Source: Triparma columacea
Lineage: Eukaryota > Sar > Bolidophyceae > Parmales > Triparmaceae
Assembly (NCBI GenBank): GCA_030267965.1
Contig: BRYA01000375.1
Span: 44,596-91,966, forward strand
Length of the DNA stretch: 47,371 nucleotides
Reading direction: 5' to 3'
In this document: piece by piece, positions 1 to 7,516 of the stretch
How positions within the stretch are numbered: position 1 is the first letter of the stretch
Layout: the number at the start of each line of letters is the position of its first letter
Program-made: the position numbers and the translations under genes
The notes under the pieces: generated by a model
Told to the model about the DNA's origin: nothing
What the model saw: only the letters and a program-made list of their open reading frames with translations
The model's database searches: none

Positions 1-813
1 CCACTCCCTAACCTCAACCCCCCCCCCCCTCAATCCCCTGTGAGTAGCCTCGTAGACCCTAGGTATTAACCCCTTAACCCCACCCCCACCCCCAGCGAAA
101 CCGTGGGCAGAAGGACCGGCGGTTAGGACGCGGCTACGACCACCTCGAGAGACGTTCTCTGTAAGCACGGAACGGAGGAAGGGAGGAGGATTACAGTAGG
201 CTGTGAAAACAGTGAGCTCACCCCCACCCCCACCTGAGGACGAAGAGGAGGAGGAGGAGGAGGAGGAGGAGGGACTCAAGCGAGATAGGAACCAGCGGGA
301 TATACCGTCGTTATCTAACACCTTCGGACGAACACAATCTACCTCCCCCTCCATCTCCTCCTCCTCCTCAATCTCCTTGTCTAAGCACTCCCAAACCCCG
401 TAGTAGTCCATCCTATCCTTATAGTAGCTATCCGCCCAGTTCCCCCCCCCCACCATAACCTCCCCGTCCGCCCTGAGGTACTTTACATGATGAACACCCA
501 TTATTTCACCTATTAATCCTTTCCCATTCCATATACCCCCTTTGACCTCGACACCTTTAACGTAAGGTCTATGTAGTGTACCTTCTCTTTCCATTCTATT
601 CCCATCAACTTTAACCTCAACATGAACGCCTCTTTCAACAGCGGAGTCTAAAGCTGTAACAACCTGGTGTTCTAATTGTGTAGATGCACCTATGTATAAT
701 GAGGATAATGATATACGTTTATGGGCGTTGTTTATTAATGAGAGGGTTGTGGAATGGAATTGTGATGGAGTGCTTATTACGTGGAGGAGATTATTAAGAC
801 GGGAGGGAAACAT
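1..813 (-). CDS. PGS1: Phosphatidylglycerophosphate synthase PGS1 (5' part, runs off the left edge)
   Basis: The minus strand is open from an ATG at 813 (an in-frame TAA lies immediately before it) to base 1 with no stop, giving 271 visible residues. PGS1 condenses CDP-diacylglycerol with glycerol-3-phosphate, the committed step to phosphatidylglycerol and cardiolipin in mitochondria. It is a phospholipase-D-fold enzyme with two HxK motifs. The first is visible: HHVK at residues 108-111, followed by GGGNWADSYYKDRMDYY, which matches the family pattern in which a Gly/Asn segment is followed by DSYF.NRQDRY. An upstream LINNAHKRISLSSLYIG helix-strand matches the conserved start of the fold. The later SAHGF and GLIPRVYEATHRG fit the region before the second HxK, which lies outside the window. 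A poly-Ser (TCC) tract and Gly runs interrupt the middle. No clear mitochondrial leader is visible. The identification is by motif recognition only. Confidence 0.82.
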   Translation of the reverse strand, partial: MFPSRLNNLLHVISTPSQFHSTTLSLINNAHKRISLSSLYIGASTQLEHQVVTALDSAVERGVHVEVKVDGNRMEREGTLHRPYVKGVEVKGGIWNGKGLIGEIMGVHHVKYLRADGEVMVGGGNWADSYYKDRMDYYGVWECLDKEIEEEEEMEGEVDCVRPKVLDNDGISRWFLSRLSPSSSSSSSSSSSSGGGGGELTVFTAYCNPPPFLRSVLTENVSRGGRSRVLTAGPSAHGFAGGGGGVKGLIPRVYEATHRGLRGGGVEVREW

Positions 814-1146
814 TTAGCGAGAAGAAGGAAAAGAAAACGGGGGAGAAGGGAGGAATTTTATAACTGAGGGGAGATTTGGGATTTTAGAACACTTGAGGGG
901 AAGGAGGGGACTCGTTTTAACAGGTGAGAACAAGGGAGATGAAATACGGTTAAATATAAAGGAAATATTCTAGATTTGCCTTTCCTCTCCTTCTTCAGTC
1001 GAAGTCGAGAAATGCCTGGGAAGACCATGTTGGTTTTATAACAAAAAGGCAGAACGTTATTTCTTTTTTTAACTTGTTGTAATCACATTTCCAATGAATG
1101 TCGTAAATAAAAATAACTAGCTAACTAACTCAGCAAACAAAACTCA
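814..1146. other. Intergenic spacer between PGS1 and the duplicated gene pair
   Basis: No convincing coding frame or RNA gene is visible. The left part is the 5' flank of PGS1 on the minus strand. From about 1028 rightwards the sequence matches 2243-2360, so it belongs to the 3' flank of the tandem duplication. Confidence 0.6.
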
Positions 1147-1761
1147 CTACTCAAAGACCACCAGCGCCCGAATAGCCTCCTCACTGGTGTCACTCCCACA
1201 GTTCTCGACGAAAGCGCGCATGACAATCTTCAGCTGCTGGTCGCGATCGGCGGAAGCAGCGACCAGCTCAGCGACTGTCTCCGGCCACTTCTCTTTGCGC
1301 TCTGCAGGTGTGCTCACGCAAAGAGCGAGGAGTCCTTCTACGAAACTCCAGTCAACATTTATCCCCATATGGATTTCGAGCCCACCATATTCACCGAGGT
1401 CAGGGTCGTCTGTTGAGGCCCCAGCGAGAAGGACCATCGCAACCAGCATCCTTTTGGCCTCGCCGCCGCTGCCAGAATCAGTAAAGTAGTACCCACTGAT
1501 GTGGATCATGACTGACGAGCGTAAGAGCGACAAATCATTACGCTGAACAAAGGAATCAATAAGGCCGCATTCATTAATAAGGCCGCCGACAGCAGAATCA
1601 ATGTCCGGGAATGTGGCGAGATAATTCACGACAACATTGAAGTCTGAGTCACGTGTCATCCCCGTCGCTTCACAAGCGTTGATGAAGGCGGTCATGTCGG
1701 AGGGATCCATTTCGTTGTTACGGCTTCCTACATTATTGATGGCGTAACTCAGGGGTATCAT
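1147..1761 (-). CDS. Unrecognised ~200-aa protein, tandem paralogue A
   Basis: Single-exon gene of 204 codons from the ATG at 1761. Comparison with paralogue B suggests the conserved start may instead be the Met at 1713 (MDPSDMTAFINAC), giving 188 residues. No signal peptide or membrane segment is visible. The protein looks alpha-helical: an N-terminal AFINAC / SDFNVVVNYLATFP block, a central AKRM.VAMVLLAGASTDDPDLG block and a C-terminal AERKEKWPETVAELVAAS helix. I do not recognise the family. Its last 57 residues are identical to those of paralogue B, while the middle differs by many substitutions and indels. Upstream and downstream flanks are also shared with B, so the whole transcription unit was duplicated. 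Function unknown; an expanded lineage-specific family is the likely explanation. Confidence 0.7.
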   Translation of the reverse strand: MIPLSYAINNVGSRNNEMDPSDMTAFINACEATGMTRDSDFNVVVNYLATFPDIDSAVGGLINECGLIDSFVQRNDLSLLRSSVMIHISGYYFTDSGSGGEAKRMLVAMVLLAGASTDDPDLGEYGGLEIHMGINVDWSFVEGLLALCVSTPAERKEKWPETVAELVAASADRDQQLKIVMRAFVENCGSDTSEEAIRALVVFE

Positions 1762-1810
1762 GGGGAAAGCTTCTGGGGAGATGGCTTCAGTACTTACTCT
1801 GACGCGTCAG

Positions 1811-2215
1811 GGAGGATAAGCAGGGTTAGTGTGGTGTGATTGACAAAGAACAAGAGAGAGGGGATGGTGAGCCCGAGAGGGATGGTGAGACCCTCAAGGA
1901 ATGCGTCATTGTGGCGTCAATGGAGGTTATCTTCCCCATAGCAACCCCATATGGTACTAATTACATCAGAAATATGACCGAAAGTAGTATTATCTTGTCT
2001 ATGAGACGAGTAATCCAACCCAATGAATACTGGAGTCGAGGACCGTGATTTGAAGAGGTGAAATAACTTGAACTTGACATGAATGGGAACTTTAAAACAT
2101 CGATAGGACACATTACAACTGGTTAAAGCCTTGAAAAGTGTTATTATTGTCATTGTTATCCCGTCTTACCTATTTCTATAAGAGTTTCTTTTGCCAAAAA
2201 CCAGATTGGTCTCAG
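1811..2215 (-). repeat. 5'-flank repeat module, copy 1 (upstream of paralogue A)
   Basis: Noncoding block just 5' of paralogue A on the minus strand. It shares long near-identical stretches with 2975-3505 and 4725-5095, for example GTTAGTGTGGTGTGATTG, GAAAGTAGTATTATCTTGTC and TTATTGTCATTGTTATCCCG. Because it precedes each gene of the cluster, it probably contains the promoter; this is inferred from position. Confidence 0.75.
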
Positions 2216-2362
2216 TCGGACCCAGGCCTTCATGGAAGAACAATGTTGGTTTTATTCAAAAAGGCAGAACGTTATTTCTTTTTTTACTTGTTGTAATCAC
2301 CTTTCCAATGAATGTCGTAAAGAAAAATAACTAGCTAACTAGTTCAACTAGACAAACAATCT

Positions 2363-2947
2363 TCACTCAAAGACCACCAGCGCCCGAATAGCCTCCTCAC
2401 TGGTGTCACTCCCACAGTTCTCGACGAAAGCGCGCATGACAATCTTCAGCTGCTGGTCGCGATCGGCGGAAGCAGCGACCAGCTCAGCGACTGTCTCCGG
2501 CCACTTCTCTTTACGCTCTGCAGGTGTGCTCACACAGAGAGAGACGAGTTTTTCTGCGAAACTCCAGCCATAAGCTACGCCCCCCCCCACCTCATGGATG
2601 TCGAGCCCACCATATTTACCGAGGTCAGGGTCGTCTGTTGAGGCCCCAGCGAGAAGGACCATCGCCACCACCATCCTTTTGGCCTCGCCGTCGCTGGTAG
2701 AAGAAGAAAAGCCACAATATTCGACCATGACTGACGCGCGTAAGAGCGACAAATCGCCAAGCTTGTCTTCATCATCATATTCATGTTCATCATTATGAGA
2801 ACGAAAGTAGCCGCCGACAGTAGCATCAATTTCCGCCGGAAACGTGGCGAGATAGGACATGACAACATTGAAGTCTGAAGCTTTACGCCCCATCGCCGCC
2901 GCAGATGAACAAGCGTTAATGAAGGCGGGTATGTTGGAGGGAACCAT
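2363..2947 (-). CDS. Unrecognised ~194-aa protein, tandem paralogue B
   Basis: Single-exon gene of 194 residues. The first ATG in frame is at 2947 (MVPSNIPAFINAC); the frame continues upstream only through a TTG codon. It is paralogous to 1147-1761, with the same AFINAC, SDFN.V..YLATFP and AKRM.VAMVLLAGASTDDPDLG blocks. A 57-residue C-terminal segment beginning CVSTPAERKEKWPETV is identical in both. The central part differs: B has an HNDEHEYDDEDKLGD insertion and a Gly-rich VGGGVAYGW loop. The 3' flank (2243-2360) matches that of A, so the unit is a head-to-tail duplication of about 1.2 kb. No known domain is recognised. Confidence 0.7.
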   Translation of the reverse strand: MVPSNIPAFINACSSAAAMGRKASDFNVVMSYLATFPAEIDATVGGYFRSHNDEHEYDDEDKLGDLSLLRASVMVEYCGFSSSTSDGEAKRMVVAMVLLAGASTDDPDLGKYGGLDIHEVGGGVAYGWSFAEKLVSLCVSTPAERKEKWPETVAELVAASADRDQQLKIVMRAFVENCGSDTSEEAIRALVVFE

Positions 2948-2974
2948 TCCGTTGTTGCTGCTGAAGTGCAATAT

Positions 2975-3505
2975 TGATGGGATAAGGAGGGTTAGTGTGG
3001 TGTGATTGAGAGGTATGGAGGGAGTGAATTTTTAGTGGTTGATACCCAGTTGAGGCCAAACTGTCTCGTAGAAAGTGTTGACACAGGTTACATTGAGCCA
3101 TGGAAGCGGCAGGATGACCGAAAGAGACCCTGACAGGCTAGAAGGAATTTGGCCTGGCGAGGAGACCCCTCAAGGAATGCATCATTGCGGCGTCAATGGC
3201 GGTTCTCTGCCCGGTAGCAACCCCAATATGATACTAACAGTATCGAAAATATGGCCGAAAGTAGTATTATCTTGTCTATGAGACGAATAATCCAAACCCA
3301 ATGACTACTCAGTCTCGACCGTGATTGAAGAGGGGAAATAACTTGAACTTGGACGTCAATGGGAAATTAAAAACATCGATAGGACAAATTACAGCTGGTG
3401 AAAGCCTCAACAAGGGTTATCATTGTCATTGTTATCCCGCCTTACCTATTTCTATAAGAGTTTCTTTTGCCAAAACCAGATTGGTCTCAGTCCGATCTCG
3501 ATGTC
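2975..3505 (-). repeat. 5'-flank repeat module, copy 2 (upstream of paralogue B)
   Basis: Second copy of the module seen at 1811-2215, again directly 5' of a minus-strand gene. It carries an insertion-like divergent stretch at about 3020-3160 that the other two copies lack, then resumes the shared sequence (CCCCTCAAGGAATGCATCAT onwards). It ends near TTGGTCTCAG at about 3490, just as copy 1 does at about 2217. Confidence 0.7.
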
Positions 3506-3642
3506 CGATCTAGAGACTATCTCAGATCAGATAAAACAATTGAACGATTGATTGAACATTAAAGTATGATCACCTAGTATTATGATCCGATTGTTTCGCT
3601 CCTGTCTGACTATACTATACAACTATACTATACAACAAAGAG

Positions 3643-4629
3643 TTACAGAAACTCCAGAATAACTCTCCACAAAACTTTCGGAATCTTCTCACGTGCCTCA
3701 CTTGCCCTTAGCGGGGCTTCAACTCCGTCCGTTCGTTTCCTCTTCAGACTATCCGGTCCGCTGGGTTGATTCTCCACGTGATCCCAGGTTCCCTTAAGGC
3801 ACAGCAGAGCGTTGACGCGTTCGACAACAGCGATATTGCGGTGCCACCTGTAATGGAGAAGGTCCTCGACTGTCGGCATATTTTTATCAGCAGCGGCAGT
3901 GATTAGGGCAGTGCAGTTCTCGAAGCAGTCTTCATGAATGGAGACAGCAGGAGATAAACTGAGTTTCGTCAGGGAGGAGCATCCAGAGAAGGTCGCCCAG
4001 CCAATCGCCGTCACTGAGTCCGGGATGGTGATGGATGTGAGGGAGGAGCATTCTGCAAAGGCGGCATGGCTAATTGTCGTCACTCCGTCCGGTATTGTGA
4101 TGGCCGTGAGGGAGGAGCATTCGTAGAAGGTTTGACGGCCAATTATCGTCACTCCATCTGGGATGGTGATGGCCGTGAGGGAGGAGCATCCATCGAAGGC
4201 GTGATTGCCGATCGTCGTCACTCCGTCCGGGATTGTGATGGCCGTGAGGGAGGAGCATGCAGAGAAGGCGCTTATGCCAATTGTTGTCACTGAGTCCGGG
4301 ATGGTGATGGCCGTGAGGGAGGAGCATCTTTGGAAGGTCTGGTAGCCAATCGTTGTCACTCCGTCCGGAATGGTGATGGCCGTGAGGGAGGAGCAATAAG
4401 AGAAGGCGCGTTCGCCAATCGTCGTCACTCCTTGTGCAAAAGTCACTTCTGTGAGTTCACTATTGTCTTCGAAGGTCTCTGTTCCGGAGTATACTGCTGT
4501 TTTGGGAAGGGGATAGTACCCAGCTGGGACGTCATAGTCATCACCATAGTCACCACCATAGTCATCACTATACTCATCACCATCGTCATCACTATAGTCA
4601 TCACCATCAGCAAAGTCTAATTCACTCAT
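3643..4629 (-). CDS. BspA-type leucine-rich repeat protein
   Basis: Single-exon gene of 328 residues with its ATG at 4629. The N-terminus is acidic and repetitive (Asp/Tyr/Gly, about residues 1-36). It is followed by seven to eight tandem BspA-type (LRR_5) repeats of 23 residues with the consensus VTTIG..AF..CSSLTAITIPDG, about residues 65-240. A non-repetitive C-terminal cap of about 90 residues ends in EKIPKVLWRVILEFL. Such repeats form a solenoid used for protein or surface binding and are strongly expanded in some protists and marine stramenopiles. No signal peptide or transmembrane anchor is visible, so the location is probably cytosolic. The repeats are also similar at DNA level with a 69-bp period. 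Its 5' flank is the third copy of the module found upstream of the neighbouring unrelated gene pair. Confidence 0.88.
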   Translation of the reverse strand: MSELDFADGDDYSDDDGDEYSDDYGGDYGDDYDVPAGYYPLPKTAVYSGTETFEDNSELTEVTFAQGVTTIGERAFSYCSSLTAITIPDGVTTIGYQTFQRCSSLTAITIPDSVTTIGISAFSACSSLTAITIPDGVTTIGNHAFDGCSSLTAITIPDGVTIIGRQTFYECSSLTAITIPDGVTTISHAAFAECSSLTSITIPDSVTAIGWATFSGCSSLTKLSLSPAVSIHEDCFENCTALITAAADKNMPTVEDLLHYRWHRNIAVVERVNALLCLKGTWDHVENQPSGPDSLKRKRTDGVEAPLRASEAREKIPKVLWRVILEFL

Positions 4630-4724
4630 CGTAGGGATGGAGAGGATCTTTTATACCGTCCTTTCTGTAACCTAACCCTAACCCTGGATTTATTATACAG
4701 TCTTGTCGTTAACAGCTTCAATCC

Positions 4725-5095
4725 TCAAGGAATTCCTACATTATTGACGGGATCAGGAATGTTAGTGTGGTGTGATTGACAAAGAACAAGGGAGAGGGAT
4801 GGTGAGACCCTCAAGGATGCGTCATTGCGGCGTTAATAGCGGCTCTCTGCCAGATTGCAACCACAATATGACACTAACAATATCGGAAATAGGGCCCAAA
4901 GTAGTATTATCTCGTCTATAAGACGGTAATAAGACAGGGAAAAAACCCACGAATACTCGACCTCGATTGAAGGGGAAATAACTTGGTTCCTTGACGTGAA
5001 CAGGAGACTAACATCAACGATAGGACAAACTACAACTGATTTGAAGCCTTAACAAGGGTTATCATTGTCATTGTTGTCCGCCTTACCTTGTTTTG
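4725..5095 (-). repeat. 5'-flank repeat module, copy 3 (upstream of the LRR gene)
   Basis: Third copy of the module. Besides the shared promoter-side sequence it keeps TTCCTACATTATTGA, which in paralogue A (1730-1744) lies inside the start of its frame. The copy therefore derives from a complete gene of the A/B type whose coding region is no longer here; the LRR gene now follows instead. Confidence 0.7.
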
Positions 5096-5276
5096 ATGAT
5101 TTTTTATTGTTCCTATTTCTCCCTCCACAGGGTGGGTTTGGCCAGACCTGGTGATTTCCCCTAAAAACTACGTTTTACACAGCTCTTATCCGATTCAGAG
5201 GAGAGGGGGGTGTTGAAGTACGCGGTTATTTTGAAGAATTAAATTTGACGCCCTCAAATATTTCTATACAAATATT

Positions 5277-7304
5277 CTAATACAACAGCGTATTGTCAAA
5301 CAACCCCTCCTCCTCCTTTCCACCCCGTAGCTTCTTCGTGAAGTAAAGCACGTGCACTAGCAGTCTCTTCATCCCCCCGTTTAGCGCTATGCGCTTGAAA
5401 ACCTCCAAGGCTTCTCCGGCGTCCTCCTCCACGTGGATCCTCAGCAGAAAGAGAAGGTCGCCCTCCACCTCCGTCCAAACCCCATCCTCGACACCCAGGA
5501 ACTCGCAGAAGTCAAGCACACCGTAAACAGCACCCTCAAAATTAGCATCGAAACAAGCCTCCCCTTTCCCAAGTACTTCAACCATTAATTCTGGCAATAT
5601 CTTCCTGTCCCCCCTCCCCCTCAGCACCCCCACGACGTAGCCAACCACGGGTTCCTCAAATTCCACCTTGTACCTCCCTCTCCCCGAGTCTGCGAAGCTC
5701 GACGTCATCATGGCCTTGAAGTACGACGTCCTCTCCAGAACATCCTTACCGACTGAGATCGACAGCCCCCCCCTGCACTCCAGCTCCACCTCCCCGTCCC
5801 CTTCAACGTAGTCTCCTCCTGACGCTCCTCCTTTGCCTTCACTGCCTGCCGGCCATTCCACCTCCTTGCCCTCACCCCAGACGTCTGCTACCCAGGTATC
5901 CCCGAAGTACCTCTCCCCGTAAATCCCCCCCCCCACAACCACGAGCTTCCCATTAACCCAAGCTGAGGCCACGCCGTTCCTCCTACCAAGCTTTAGACCC
6001 TTAAGCTTTGCCCAACGAACGATGGGAACAGGGGAGGCCAGGTACATCCTGTTCCCTTCTTCGCTGCCGAACCTGGGTGGGAATTCCACGCCCCTGAACT
6101 CGTAGATGCATTCGACGTGATCTTTCCAATCGGCTAAGTTCTCAAATCCCCCAAATTCCGTCCCGTCTCCATCCTCAGCGCCTGCGAGTACGTATCCAGG
6201 TGATGACCCAGACTTGTGGGACGAGCCGGACGCGAAAGCCCTGGTTCCGGGGTGGTTCTCCATGGCGTCCCCCCTAATCGTCAGCATCCTCAGCTGGTCG
6301 AGAGGGAGCAGGTTGTAGCCTGAGTCCGAGTACCCCGGGCCGAGTACTCCGGAGGAGTGGGGGTAGCAGAAATCTACGCGGATCAAATCTGAGGACACGC
6401 TACCGTCCACACGGATGCCGCCGAACATGTAAAGGCGGGGGGCGTCCTTACTGCTAGGAGTGTGGAGGAAGGAGCAGGTGAACATGGGGGTGAAAACGCT
6501 GGGGCCGTCTATGGTGTGGAAGCCCCGGGTGGAGCTGAAGCCAAAGCGCATGCTTATGGGGCTGGAGGACCAAGACCAAACACCGGAGACGCTGAAAGTG
6601 ACGGTGTGCACGAATATAAATTCACTTAAGTCATGGGCGGTTGAGAGTTGCATCTCACCACCAAGTAAGTATAGATGCTCCTTCCCGTCAGCGCCGCGTA
6701 CGTTCCAAGCCGTTGCCCCCCTCCTCTCCCTCGGCTTCGTTTCCTCTTTCTGTTCCACCTTCCTCCACTCCATCTTATCCAAGTCCAGGCAGTACAAGTC
6801 GTTCAGGTACGTCGCCCCGGCCTTGCTTTCCCCGACCCCCCCGAACACCACCAGCGACCCGTTCCCGATCATCCAGGACGCGCAGCCCCGCCTCGGCGAA
6901 GGTGAATCGCCGGAGGTTTGAACTTGAGACCAACTCATCCTCATACCGTCCTGCGATGAGCGAAGCAAATCGTGCAAAGGGTTAGGACAACTTGAATGCT
7001 TATCGTCGTCGTCAATGCTTACCAAGATCCAAACCTCGTTATTTAAGGACCAATCGTCATCACCGTCGTTGTAGGTACCGCCGCCGAATAATATGCATTT
7101 TGGGCTCCCGTCGTCCTCGTCGTAAGCGTGGAGACTGTGGGAACATCTCGGTGAGGGTGTTTCAGACGACTCTGCGATTAGTGTAGTCTTTATATTTCTA
7201 CCCTGACGAGAGATTCCATCTTCTTCTTCATCACAACGAGGGGAAAATCGAACCGCAGGCATCGTTGGTGGGTTGAGAGGGTCAGAAATCGTTCGTGAGT
7301 ACAT
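5277..7304 (-). CDS. Kelch-repeat protein with BTB-like C-terminal region
   Basis: Intronless gene. The first in-frame ATG is at 7304, giving 675 residues; the frame extends further upstream only through a TTG. Kelch-type blades are visible as Arg-rich PSPRR.... segments followed by di-Gly strands: CILFGGG, VVFGGVGESKAG, LYLLGGE, YMFGGIRVDG and VVVGGGIYGERYFGDTWV. This implies a beta-propeller over about residues 50-510. The C-terminal part (about residue 525 onward) contains LSISVGKDVLERTSYFKAMMTSSF, followed by a strand and helices as in BTB/POZ domains. Kelch-BTB proteins are commonly cullin-3 adaptors, but here the order is kelch first, BTB-like second, and the match is weak, so a ubiquitin-ligase role is only inferred. 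Neither signal peptide nor membrane segment is visible. Confidence 0.78.
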   Translation of the reverse strand: MYSRTISDPLNPPTMPAVRFSPRCDEEEDGISRQGRNIKTTLIAESSETPSPRCSHSLHAYDEDDGSPKCILFGGGTYNDGDDDWSLNNEVWILVSIDDDDKHSSCPNPLHDLLRSSQDGMRMSWSQVQTSGDSPSPRRGCASWMIGNGSLVVFGGVGESKAGATYLNDLYCLDLDKMEWRKVEQKEETKPRERRGATAWNVRGADGKEHLYLLGGEMQLSTAHDLSEFIFVHTVTFSVSGVWSWSSSPISMRFGFSSTRGFHTIDGPSVFTPMFTCSFLHTPSSKDAPRLYMFGGIRVDGSVSSDLIRVDFCYPHSSGVLGPGYSDSGYNLLPLDQLRMLTIRGDAMENHPGTRAFASGSSHKSGSSPGYVLAGAEDGDGTEFGGFENLADWKDHVECIYEFRGVEFPPRFGSEEGNRMYLASPVPIVRWAKLKGLKLGRRNGVASAWVNGKLVVVGGGIYGERYFGDTWVADVWGEGKEVEWPAGSEGKGGASGGDYVEGDGEVELECRGGLSISVGKDVLERTSYFKAMMTSSFADSGRGRYKVEFEEPVVGYVVGVLRGRGDRKILPELMVEVLGKGEACFDANFEGAVYGVLDFCEFLGVEDGVWTEVEGDLLFLLRIHVEEDAGEALEVFKRIALNGGMKRLLVHVLYFTKKLRGGKEEEGLFDNTLLY

Positions 7305-7516
7305 TATATGTAAGGCAAAAGATTTACTCGGGCAAGGGGACAAAAGGGGAGGAAGATCCAAAAATCTTCGCTTCCACAACTACGCAACAACTACGCAACA
7401 ACTAACCTGACGCCCTTCCCTCGCCACGCGGACTTCACACAATAATGTTTGTGATGTAATAATGAACGCCACCGCATTGTTTAGGTCGGAATATTTCTTC
7501 CAAACTCTCATTTAGG

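Noticed and set aside
203..403. Plus-strand frame with poly-Pro and poly-Glu
   Set aside because: It is the antisense of the poly-Ser/Gly part of PGS1, whose minus-strand frame carries recognisable motifs.
1187..1489. Plus-strand frames opposite the A/B paralogues
   Set aside because: They are antisense to the conserved minus-strand genes and show no conserved features of their own.
4671..4686. Short CCTAACCCTAACCC string resembling a telomere repeat
   Set aside because: Only about two units; likely chance. It does not mark a chromosome end, since genes continue on both sides.
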